A stretch of 64,000 nucleotides of DNA, from assembly GCF_016906535.1 (NCBI RefSeq), contig NC_057373.1:992001-1056000 (forward strand), written 5' to 3'. This document shows, piece after piece, positions 35,104-45,269 of the stretch (positions within the stretch are counted from its first letter, which is position 1; each line of letters begins with the position of its first letter). The position numbers and the translations under genes were made by a program. The notes beneath the pieces were generated by a model. It worked only from the letters and a program-made list of their open reading frames with translations. It ran no database searches and had not been told where the DNA came from. Origin of the DNA: Rhizoctonia solani. Its lineage: Eukaryota; Basidiomycota; Agaricomycetes; Cantharellales; Ceratobasidiaceae.

Positions 35104-36972
35104 TCATTTCGTTGCCCATTTTCCTGTTCTTTCTCGCCTGTAGCGCCCATATATCCAGCTCACTGGACGCCCGACCAAACCTATCGCAGGCGCTGCGGGA
35201 CCAATGCCAAGGAACGCTAATGCCAGAATGATAGTCGACAAATCACCCCAGCGTGCATACCAGGTTGGAGCGAAATCTTCGGCATCGTATGGGAATGGTA
35301 TCCCGATGGTCTGTAGCCAGCTACGTCCCGTACCGACCTGGCCAACTCCTCCAACAAGTCCTAAGCCCTGAGCAGCCAAGCCACCTATACCGATACTCCA
35401 CCTTCGCCCCCGTCACACCACAAGATCGATGCCCCTTGCTCGGTGGCTCGCATTGATGCATACTGAAACATGGTCTTCCCTATCTCGGGGTGCCAAGTCC
35501 TCGCTGGTGCGAGGATTAATGCCGGACGTCCAAGTTCGGTTTTATTGACTGGAACAGAGGCCGCCAATGGAGCTGATACATCGAGGCAGATAGCCGCAGA
35601 CAAGGGTATGGTCCTCGGCCAGATCTCGCCTTGGGGGTGTTTTTTGGGTGCTGCCAGCTGCAGTGGGTAGCGAGGAGGCGGGACAATCGACTTTTCGTAG
35701 CTAAACGATTCAACGACTAACAAAAAAATTAGAGCTGTTAAAAGAGAGTGGAAAAATCGTCAATGCTCACGGGGTACAAGCTTTTGTTTGATATATACCA
35801 CTGGCTGCACGCCAGGTCCGAATATAGCCAGACCGTTGTGACCTCGAACTCTCTGCACCCCATTATATATATCCTGGTCTTGGAACGTCTGTTCGTAGCC
35901 AACTCCAACCCAAACCTTGTGCTGATTAGCAATATCCGAAACGTTTCCGAATGCGATTTTCTTCTGTTCATCTGAGCTGAATCGAACTGCTCCCTCAGGC
36001 CATAAGACAATTTTTGCCGCTCGCGTGGCTTGAGTGCGTGTTTCAATAAGGTAATCCTTCAAGGATGGGTATGTCCCCGGGGTTTTAACAGGCGGATAGA
36101 CACATGAAACCGATAGCTCAGTGGTTTCATTCGGGGATATTGGCGTAGGAAGGGCGGGCATGAATGAAGACGGAACTGTCCCCAGTAGTAAGAGGCCTAG
36201 AACAAAATGAGTAGGATTGAAATGCCAAGTGGGATTCTCGTTGTCAGTCTGTTCTTCTGCCTCTTGATTAATGGATGCTAAAAAATTAATATTTGGGGAA
36301 GCATTACTGGCCAACAGTTGGCTAGATTTGGTACCCATGAGCCATTCCCCTGTGTATTCTGCCAGAACAATGGCCCAGAGGCCAGTGATATAATCAAGAC
36401 CGGGTTGCCCAAAAATGGGCAGCATCCAGAGATAAGACTCGATTCCAGTCATAGGTGTCCAGGTGCCTAACCTGCCGATAGGCGAGATGTGTGTAACCAA
36501 TGACCACGTACTTGCCCAAAGGAGTGGGAACAGCAACAAGGCACTAAGGGGAGACCGATGTCCAACATATGATCTGACATATGCAAAACCCAGTATTGGT
36601 AGGAGTGATATCAAGGAGAAAATGAGTCCTGTAACAAGTAAAAGTGACTTGGATAAAACCCATGTAGATAGTGCTGAGTTGGTTGACCCGGAATATGCGA
36701 ATACTGTACCCATCGTAATAGCGGCGAGTAGCGCAAAAAAGCGATGGGTGAAGCTCGGACGCTTGATTGTCGCCCTTCCGTAATTTATAAGCACAGAAAT
36801 AAGAAGAATCAGCGGTACGAATGCCGGCCGCAGTGAAAGCGCCGAGAACTTCAAGGAAAACATGTTAGGTTGCAAACAAATAGTAAATAGTGTCACCTAC
36901 AGTCAGTATTGTTGTAATTCCCACAAATGTGGGAGTAGTAGCCCCAATTAGGGCCTTTCGCACTGGGTCCAT
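35104..36972 (-). CDS. Bacterial-type apolipoprotein N-acyltransferase-like membrane protein
   Basis: Predicted polytopic membrane protein with a carbon-nitrogen hydrolase (nitrilase-fold) domain arranged as in bacterial Lnt. It starts at 36972 (MDPVRKALIGATTPTFVGIT), spliced to FSALSLRPAFVPLILLISVL. At least six hydrophobic segments follow (e.g. FFALLAAITMGTVFAYSG, LLLVTGLIFSLISLLPILGF). The catalytic triad of the family is visible: Glu in VLWPEGAVRF, Lys in YIKQKLVP, Cys in AAICLDVS. A last hydrophobic helix (IILALAFLGIGPAAPAIG) precedes the C-terminus. Fungi have no bacterial lipoproteins, so the acyl acceptor is unknown; a membrane or GPI-linked substrate is possible. Frame continuity needs one extra G near 35390 (VSGIGGLAAQG). 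Confidence 0.82.
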
Positions 36973-37511
36973 CTAGTTCCAACCCAAGAGAATACGCCTA
37001 TAAAAACCATAGATGATAGTCAGGTGGCCAATCGCGTGGCACATTAAGGATGGAGCATATGAGTATAAAGCATGACTACTACTCAATTGATTTTAGGATT
37101 TATGGCCTACCTCCAGTTGAATATGAGTAACCTTTTTACGGCACTCAGCAAGGTGGTAGTGGTAGTGGTAGTGTGAACGCAACAAACTTGACGGAGCGAG
37201 GGTTTTAGTGTGGCTGCACGTGCTTCATTTGCATCCGAGTCGTAGCCACATGTGAAAGAAAAGAACAGCATGGAAAGCGAGCGATCTTTCGAAGGCAGGT
37301 CATCCAACAGGTTACAATACAAGAATCAAACCCCCTGAAGAGACGAACGGAGGGTCAAAGCGCCCTTGTTACCATGTTTACGACGGAGCCCTGAACTATG
37401 TGGTGAGGCAGGGTATGTTCTTTAGGAATCTAAAACTAATGTACAGATGTTCGACTGAGCAATAGATCTAAGAATTAGTGGAGTGATAGCAATGTACGAG
37501 GACCAACAGGG
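36973..37511. other. Intergenic region SNARE 3' end / Lnt-like start
   Basis: 539 bp upstream of the Lnt-like gene and downstream of the SNARE gene. It includes a short GTGGTA-type microsatellite around 37151-37173. No coding signal with support. Confidence 0.45.
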
Positions 37512-38595
37512 TTAAATTAATATCACGGCCAAGAGCAATACGCATAGAATAACGATCAAAATTCCAATACACCAACCTGACTTGGTCTCTATAATCGAGT
37601 TGAGCAGGCGGACCATTTATATCATCTAGGAAAACTTACCTTCTGTTTCTCTAATAAAATGTTTCATTCGTTTCATGGCAGAATCCAGTTTTGAACCGGA
37701 ACGATCAACGTTTGCTTCAAGTTCGCTTAGCAACCTAGAGCATATACTTAGTGAGTGACTTCTGGGCGCCATAATACACGGAACTCACTCATTATGTTCT
37801 CCAACCTCTTGTCCGATGAGATTTGCTTGCGTGGCCAGTGTATGAAGGGTCCCAGAGATTGTATCGAGGGTTGATTCTTGCCGTTGAACTTCGAGCTATA
37901 GCTTCAAGTTAGACCACTAACTGGGAGAACACGATTGGTTGTCCTACCTGTTGTTCCAATCTTGACCACTCTGCCTGTTCGTCTTCACGCGGACCCGTAT
38001 CGGCCAAGGGAGAGCGCCTCATTTGAGCAGTCGAGGGTGATTTAGGTGGCTATAGTTGAAATTAGAAATACGAAGTTAAACTAGTAACGAGCACATACCA
38101 CTGAAGTGTTAACTTCCTGTCTCATAGTCTATGTATAAATCCGTCTCAGACCGAGTGTATCCCTCAGCATACGACGGCTTTGCTCTTACCGTACCTCTAT
38201 TTGATTGCGCACATAGACTACATATTTTCGGCGGGCCATAACCTCGGTTTCCTCAACGCCGAATAACCGCCCGCCGGCCTCTTCGACGATTCTGTATAAA
38301 TGATCAGACTGGGAAGCTCCCATGAATGTATTTCGCAACACACCGCACGCTTTCTTCGAGGTCCTCCAGATCTGCATCAAGAGCAGCGAGCGTGCCTTTG
38401 AGCTAGAATCACAAGTTTAAATGCCGCGTACAAACACAGTAGATCACTACCTACCTCATTTCGAGCCCAATTTAATTCCTCACTATTGACGGAAGCTGTA
38501 CTTTGTATTCGTAGAAACGAAGCTCTCAAATTTGTGGCTGCCTCGAGTGAATTTTGTACTTCGTTTTTGACATCATGCCATGGATCGATAGACAT
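37512..38595 (-). CDS. TLG1: Qc-SNARE of the Tlg1/syntaxin-6 family
   Basis: t-SNARE of the late Golgi/endosome. Eight short exons join cleanly. The N-terminal three-helix domain is MSIDPWHDVKNEVQNSLEAA, NSEELNWARNELKGTLAALD, then ADLEDLEESVRIVEEAGGRL. A Pro/Ser linker (PPKSPSTAQMRRSPLADTG) precedes the SNARE helix: QESTLDTISGTLHTLATQAN, LIGQEVGEHNELLSELEANV, DRSGSKLDSAMKRMKHFIRE. The zero-layer glutamine fits the Gln of IGQEVGEHN. A single C-terminal membrane anchor GWCIGILIVILCVLLLAVIL ends at the stop at 37512. Length of about 240 residues agrees with syntaxin-6/Tlg1. It is divergent from Swp1 across a 187 bp promoter. Confidence 0.92.
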
Positions 38596-38782
38596 AGTGG
38601 TCGTCCTTCTCAATGCCTGAACCTACGCCACTGCACGTGATTTGGCTGCGCGTCGACCCTGTCGCAGGTACGTGGCAGGTTAATCTTAACCACACGACTG
38701 TACTGCCTACCTTGACCCACTACCTGGCTCGCTAATATATACTGTATCACCTATCATTCTGAAGTAAGAAAAGCATATAACT

Positions 38783-39818
38783 ATGCTCCCTCAACTGCGT
38801 TGGCTATTTATTCAAGCCCTGGCTCTTCAAGCGACGGCGCTCAGCCTTAAAGGGCCTAAATTCGCTGTAACGTCAGCAAAGGCTAGCATTGTTCGGGCAG
38901 AAACGTAAGTCTTTGTAGATAAATGCTACATCTAATTCTCAACGCGCTAGTTTCTCAGCATCGAACTCGATGGGCCATTAACCACGGTGACCGTAGGAAA
39001 GAGCGAAAACCTAAGGGTATCTTTTACCGTGTTGGGAGATGATGGGAATCCTGTTCGGCCACATCAGGCATTTTTGCGTATGGTTGATGAAAAATCAGGA
39101 GAAGAGGGTATTCAGCCTGTAAAGGTTGGCAAAGACGGTAAAGGAAAGGTCGAAATCGTGGGTCAATCCCCTGCATTTAACAACGCAATCTCTGACATCA
39201 TTTGGGCGTAGAGTATCAGCCGGCCACCCGTATCATTGCCCCCTACCACAGAAAATCCCTTGAGCGTCTCTCTGATTCTGGGCTCATTTACTCATACCCC
39301 TCGCACCGTCCCACTTTTCAATTTGCGGCTACCTCCGTCTGCCCCAGGTACGATCGAGACTTCACAATCTAGATGTGCGCCTGATCTATGGAATTCTCCC
39401 AGTCACCCCCCACGCACAAGAAAAGCATTATGCGCCACAGCCACTCATCGCGCATAAATTCAATCCGGAACCTTCCCAACCACCAAAAGTAGTATCCGCT
39501 ACGTTTGCAGCGATTGCATTGGCTCCTTGGCTCGTTCTTGCCGGACTTGTAGGTCTAACCCCTTCGCGTCACACATGGTCACTAACTTTCCCCGGTATTC
39601 AGTTATCCCAAATCTCGACCCCACTCAATACCAGCACCAAGGCACTGTCATACACTGGGCCGTTCCTTTCTCTTCTCTTTGCACTCGAAGGGTTGCTCTT
39701 CGTCTACTGGCTCAAGCTTCGATTATTCCAAGTTTTGACTTACGGTGTGATTCTTGCAGTCATGGCTGCTGGAGCCGGAAAACGTGCTCTGGCTTGGAAG
39801 TCGACCGCTACGAAGTAG
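38783..39818 (+). CDS. SWP1: Oligosaccharyltransferase subunit, ribophorin II/Swp1
   Basis: Subunit of the ER oligosaccharyltransferase that N-glycosylates secretory proteins. It opens with a hydrophobic signal peptide (MLPQLRWLFIQALALQATAL). A lumenal beta-rich domain follows: GPLTTVTVGKSENLRVSFTV, FLRMVDEKSGEEGIQPVKVG and PLSVSLILGSFTHTPRTVPL. After LIAHKFNPEPSQPP come three hydrophobic segments near the C-terminus (TFAAIALAPWLVLAGLVGL; FLSLLFALEGLLFVYWLKL; VLTYGVILAVMAAGAG), matching the Swp1 membrane domain. Introns of about 50-60 nt include 39348-39402, which restores SAPVTPHAQEKHYAPQPLIA. Confidence 0.88.
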
Positions 39819-40854
39819 AATGTACATTACTAAAATCAAGAGGTGGCCAAGTCAGTCTTTACCACCTAAAAGTTATATACCAGGGCTTGGTTCTAAAACC
39901 CAGTTGTAGTTAGCCGGTATCACTCTGAAGGGTTGGTGCATGCAATCCTGAATATCATTCCATCCTGGTTTCAGATTTCTCGCAACAGTCCACGCGTGGA
40001 GCATCTGCCGTAGTCGGCACATAATTTCTAAATATCGCCTCTGATTGTTTGTGTGCCTTTATCCCAACTACTTTCGAACAGTGAATTCGAAGTCAGTGAC
40101 GATGTTCGCGCCCACAATCGCACTCAATCTATGACTGATTGGGCTCAGGGGCCAAATACATAAAGTACCTCCACGAATCAGCGATAGCCCGTCGCGCCAC
40201 TTACCTTTCGGAGCTTTAGAAATGCTAATTACTTGCTCTAGGCTAACATATATGTAATTCGGGTTTATTTCGCCGCGCTCTCAAGACCTTGCCGGATACG
40301 GTATTTTCGGTCAAGACCGGCGGGTACTTCGGTAACTAGGTGAATGCGTCTTGAAACCGTTCACACGTCGCTTGGAGCGTACCTGGCTTCGTCTTCCTAC
40401 CCCCGCTCGGTATCTTGCCTCGGGCACCCTCGGAATTCTTGGAAATGTATCCACTAGCCCTGGCCAAGCTGATAGCGGTGTTTTGAAAATTAGACGGGTA
40501 AGACTCGAAAATTGAATCCCTATGCGCCCATCGCACGTCCAGGGTTCATATACGCATGTAAACCATATCTAGCAGCGTGCGCTTTGGTTTGTTCCTGAAA
40601 CCATTGAATGAAGTCTGGATTGCTTCTTCCTTAGGCAAAGGCGATGACGAAGTCTGCCAGCAAGTATCACCGGAGGAACCGCAAACATGTGGCCAGCGAC
40701 GATCATTCAATCTATGATCGAGTTACATCAGCCGTGACCGGTTCCACACTTTCTCGTTAGCTCTCCGAATTCAGAATTCGGTATAAAGTCTCAACAATGT
40801 AGGACCTGAATCCGCAAGAGGTTGGAGCCCGACCCCCTCGTTTTTCTGCCCCTC
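39819..40854. other. 1.0 kb intergenic region upstream of MFS permease
   Basis: The longest gene-free stretch outside the mobile elements. It contains no frame with family or splice support. The words CAATCTATGA near 40125 and 40709 recur in similar contexts (CACTCAATCTATGACTG, CATTCAATCTATGATCG). It probably holds the permease promoter. Confidence 0.45.
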
Positions 40855-43065
40855 ATGTCTCTGCCTCGGAGCAACAGCGATACCCACTCACTCGATAGTG
40901 ATGAGAAGAAACCAGGCTCCTGGGACCCTCGTGCGACTGCCGATGTAGTCCAGTACGACAAGGTGGGTATCCTCGGTCTGGAAGACTTTCTCGGAGGATG
41001 TCTAACAGTATCTCAGGGTGTTGATGAGGCACTAGACTTGGTCGCAGGTCATGCCGACGACCAACCTGTTGACCCCGAGGAGGCACGAAGGATCCGTGCA
41101 AAGATTGACTGGGTCATTCTGCCGCTGCTCTTTGCCTTGTATACTCGTACGTATTTACAAGTCAGTCGCGTGTCCGTCTTGCTTACCAGGTGTTCTAGTG
41201 CAATTCGTCGACAAGTGTGTATATCCTCATCGTGTTCGAAGTGCTGAGCTAAACGTTTCATTCAAGAGGTACCCTGGGTGCTCCTCAGTATTAGGGATTA
41301 TACAAGACAACCACCTCACAACGGATCAATTTAACACCCTAGGATCTGCATTCTATATCGGTGCGCCATATTTGTGGCTTCCCTTCACCCTTACCGACTC
41401 GTTTGATAGGTTATATCGTTTTCGCTACCCTCACTCTTGGGCTCTCCAACGGTTCCCTGTCGCCAAGTATCTCGCAGCCAACATTTTCTTCTGGGCAATT
41501 CTTATCGGACTTCACTGCGTTTGCAAGAACTTTGCCGGGCTGTGTACGTGTTTCAGCATTGGATGGAATGCATCTAATCTCACCATACCCCTTAGTTGTT
41601 CTGCGCTTCTTGTTGGGAGCTTCGGAAGGATGTATCACCAACGGGGTTATGCTAGTCACTTCCATGTTCTATACTCGCACAGAGATTGGAGAGCGCATTG
41701 GCTGGTATGTCTATTCAGTTTCGATTTGGGCCAAGCGCTAAACTCTCTCAACTCGATCATAGGACCTTCCAGTGCAACGGTTTTGCGCTGATCACATCCG
41801 GATTTTTGTCTTTCGGCGTTGCGCACTCTTCCCCCAATGGAAAACCTGCGCGCTGGCAACTCTTGATGATAATATACACGGGATTGACACTTATCGTCGG
41901 AGTCTGGTTCCTTCTCCTATTTCCCGACAGCCCGGTCAAGGCACGGTTCCTGACCAAGGACGAAAAGGTGTGTATACGATCGAGTTACTCTCTGGTCTTC
42001 TTGGCAATCTAATATGCGGTTATAGGTCAAGGCGGTAAGGCGCATTCAATCCAACCAGAGTGGGATCGAGACCAAGTCCTGGAAGCACGAGCAAGCTGTC
42101 GAAGCGGTCAAGGACGTTAAGACTTGGTTGTTCTTCTTGTTCGCGGCTATCTCGTGAGCAGCATCTACTCTGTCCTGTAGTGAAGGAGAGTACTCACTCT
42201 TGCGCTAGTAACCTGCAGAATGGCTTTGGCACTCAGTACAGCTTGATCATTAAATCCTTTGGCTTCACGACGTTGCAAACAACCGCTCTGAACATTCCAG
42301 CTGGCGTCGCCATGATCATTTCTATCACACTATCCACTCTGATTCTTCGCCGTTACCCTGTGCGTCACTGAATCACCTATTGGCTGTGCATTCTCAACTG
42401 ACTGCACCGCTTGAATAGAATGCCAGGTGTTGGATTGCGGTCGCCTTCTTCGTCCCCTCTGTTCTAGCCGTTATCCTGCTGATCACGCTGCCCTGGCATA
42501 ACCGCATTGGGCTCTTGTGCGCGTACTACGTGCTTAACTTTGGTGGCGCTCCCTCTTTTGTTATGGTCCTCTCGTGGGTCACTGTCACTACCTCAGGTCA
42601 CACCAAGGTCCGTAGATCCCAGGCTGGCTAAACTATACATGGCATAACTAAACGATGATCTTTTGCAGAAACTGGCTGTCAATGCCATCTTCCTTGTCGG
42701 TTACTCGCTTGGCCAAGTGCTTTGCACTCAGTTCTGGAGAGACGAGTACAAGCCAAGGAATTACGTCCCTTATGCGATCTGTCTTGTGAGTCTTGACTAC
42801 CACGTTGTTCCTGCCATCATTCCATGCTAACAGGGACAAACATTAGGCTTCGTATGCTTGTGATTTCATCTTGCTCTTCGCGATCCGCTATGTCTTGAAG
42901 AAGGAGAACGACCGGCGAGACGCATTGCAAGCTGTCCAAGCACAGGAAGATTATGGGTACGTTGAGAGGGTTGACTCGGATGGACAGATCGTTCGTCAAA
43001 AAGTAGATAAGGGTATGCTTGACTTGACCGACAGGCAAAACCTGTCGTTCCGGTATGCGCTTTGA
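40855..43065 (+). CDS. MFS transporter, allantoate permease (Dal5) family
   Basis: Twelve-helix anion:cation symporter of the Dal5/Tna1 family, which moves allantoate, nicotinate, ureidosuccinate or other organic anions across the plasma membrane. The N-terminal cytosolic tail (MSLPRSNSDTHSLDSDEKKP) leads to RIRAKIDWVILPLLFALYT, the family's first helix. Other landmarks: IIQDNHLTTDQFNTLGSAFY, RFLLGASEGCITNGVMLVTS, WFLLLFPDSPVKARFLTKDE, then FFLFAAIS, VMVLSWVTVTTSGHTK and VNAIFLVGYSLGQVLCTQFW. The end EKDRQNLSFRYAL-like tail (DLTDRQNLSFRYAL) is typical. One base seems missing near 41423: TTCGCTACCC should read as Phe-x-Tyr-Pro before HSWALQRFPVAKYLA. Substrate cannot be inferred. Confidence 0.88.
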
Positions 43066-43361
43066 CGATTGTTCTGTTGTATTTTTTGGGTCATACGGGG
43101 TTTTTGTTTGCCACAATTGTACAATCATATACATCTAATGACATCTATTTCACGAACAAATACTCTTGGAGAAAGACTGTTTGTGGGTCCATACAATGCG
43201 CTTGAACACCTGGGGTAAAGTTTTTAGGTCAGATTTCGTCAACTCAAACAATCACGTGGATACGAAAGGTTCTCGCTTGCCCACCTTTGCTTGAACTTGC
43301 AATTATACTGTAGCCTGCCTCTGTGTGAATTGGATTGTGCTGCTCTCTTTATTTAAGGAAC

Positions 43362-44190
43362 ATGAGGAATCTATTCTCGCGAGTATGGGCAGCATGGAGG
43401 CGGCAGGTAGATGCATTTTGTTCGTGAACCAATTATATGGAAAACATTAACCGGTATCATTCAATCCAATGCATATAGAGCAGACACTTTGTCGGCGAAG
43501 ACTTAGAGGGTCAGTCAGTGGTGTGATCTGGTTACCGAGCATACGTAGAACCTCTTAGTGTAGGGAATCGCTACTACGAGATTCCGACAAAACGTACGGG
43601 TGGTATGAGATTAGCAATACCCATACACTTCTTATTCACAATCAACGTTGCAGATCTAATACGTCCTACGAGGAGAGTCGAATATAATAGGACAAATCAT
43701 GATGTGACCCAGAATGCAAATCGTGCGCGACAGTTATCAGGTATAGTTCGGAGCATTGTAGCTGCCTCCAAATTGCTGCATGTGATTGATATACAACACA
43801 GTCCAATGGACATCTTGGTTGTCCCATACAAGACCGGATCCGCCAACAATACAGGTAATTTTTGCATTATGGTAGTATTAGCGCGATTCCCTTGACCGAG
43901 AGGCCCATGCCCAGGAATTGCAAGCGGACCTTCTCCGAAGGCAAAGGCTCCAACAAAACGTCCGGATGATCGAGGCCCGAGATCGTGAGGAACGCGAGAG
44001 GCAAATGATATCCACTCAAGCGGAGCCTCGACCTTTGCGGGTCACACAGGGCGATGTGAGATCTGACCCGCAAAGTTCAAATCAACAAGAAAGACCTAAG
44101 AACGTCGAAGATCCATGGGAAAAGGCCAAAAAAGAGGCTCCACCAGAGGAGCCGACCTCATGGCAGCCTCAAACCGCTCGGCGAAGATAG
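43362..44190 (+). CDS. NDUFAF2: Complex I assembly factor NDUFAF2 (mimitin) family
   Basis: Mitochondrial assembly chaperone for NADH:ubiquinone oxidoreductase, related to the complex I subunit NDUFA12. Exons spell MRNLFSRVWAAWRRQ, SRHFVGEDLEGNRYYEIPTK, then after an intron RPTRRVEYN and VQWTSWLSHTRPDPPTI. This order, with the GxDLxGNRYxE and W.SWLSHTRxxPPT motifs, is the family signature. The C-terminal part is an Arg/Glu-rich helix (LQADLLRRQRLQQNVRMIEA) and a short tail (DPWEKAKKEAPPEEPTSW). The stop is at 44190. The presence of the factor fits a fungus with a conventional complex I. Confidence 0.86.
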
Positions 44191-44307
44191 TACATGTATT
44201 GACGACAAAGATTGGGTCCGATGCACTCTGTATAAATAATATTACCCAGATAAACCCCGTTTCATAATTAACAATAAACAGTCTTTAGAATGCATCATCG
44301 CTCTGGG

Positions 44308-44888
44308 TTATCCCTGTAGATTCTCCAATGCAGATTTGACAGAGGCAACAAAGCCTACCAACCGCTGACGTGCTGACTCTGAATGATAGTGTGAGCATAT
44401 CCTAAGCTAGGGTGCAATGCTGGACGCGAGCGCACCCCAAAATGAAGGAACAGACGTGCCTTGCTCGCGTTCACGACTCTCGATTTGTTGGATTTCGGAA
44501 ATGAGGCGCTCCTTTTCTTGAGTAGCCTCATGCGCAGGACGTGCCTCAGCCCATGCGCGTATGTTCATCATAAGACGCATAATTCCTTCTGCTACTTCTA
44601 TATTCAGGATACACAGTATAAGTAAACAAGTATACATATCGCAAAATACGAATGTATGCGCTATGAAACGTGTTATTTGAATTTCGTACCTCGTTCAAAG
44701 TCAGCCTGGTTGCTCTGGTCGGCGTTGTAAGGCTCTGTGAGGCTCTCATGGTTCATAACTGGAAATGGGATGCTGATATCGTCACCCAAGTCTTGTGAGT
44801 CGCCTGGTGTACGAGCAGGGCTGGAGGCGGGGGACTGCTGACGGCGTGGCTGGGCCGATGGGAGGTCTTGAGTCATATCAAGTACCAT
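44308..44888 (-). CDS. Small hypothetical protein with C-terminal helices
   Basis: About 150 residues in three exons. It begins MVLDMTQDLPSAQPRRQQSP, a Ser/Pro-rich acidic start. An intron of about 90 nt leads to VAEGIMRLMMNIRAWAEARP and a charged helix (EKERLISEIQQIESREREQG). A final intron joins SVPSFWESARQRLVGFVASV, and the protein stops KSALENLQG at 44308. No family is recognised; the helical pattern and size resemble small coiled-coil adaptor proteins, but that is not evidence of function. The last intron has a weak donor (GTGCGC). It is divergent from alpha-COP. Confidence 0.6.
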
Positions 44889-45269
44889 AACTCAAAAATA
44901 AAATAATATAGTAAGATTTGGTGGTAGACTGGTTCAACGAGTGATTGGTGTGGTTGGCGTGGCTGACTCGCGCTTCCGTGACGCGGTGACTGAAATAGGC
45001 TGGTAACGGAAGATAACTTGGTAACCTCCACGTGTAACGCCCACCTCATCCTCATCCTTCGACACGTCGTTCTCAGGTGCGGCCCACTCAATCCAAGCTA
45101 CGGAGCCAGTCGTAGGGCACACAATCAGGGATATAGAGAGAAAACATTAAATACGAAAGTGGTGAAGCCTAGTGGGAAAAATTTGAATGTGAGTGCCATG
45201 TTTCTATACTCCCGATCTTATACCCACAGCCGCTCGTATTGCGTTAGCTACGATCTGCCCAGCATGCAG
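44889..45269. promoter_or_regulatory. Divergent promoter region, small protein / alpha-COP
   Basis: 381 bp between divergent starts. No repeats or recognised sites beyond short pyrimidine tracts. Confidence 0.45.

Noticed and set aside
37107..37322. Minus-strand 71-codon ORF with Thr repeats
   Set aside because: It arises from a GTGGTA-type microsatellite; no homology or splice context.
40336..40536. 66-codon ORF in the gap before the MFS gene
   Set aside because: No family features, no splice support, amid otherwise non-coding sequence.
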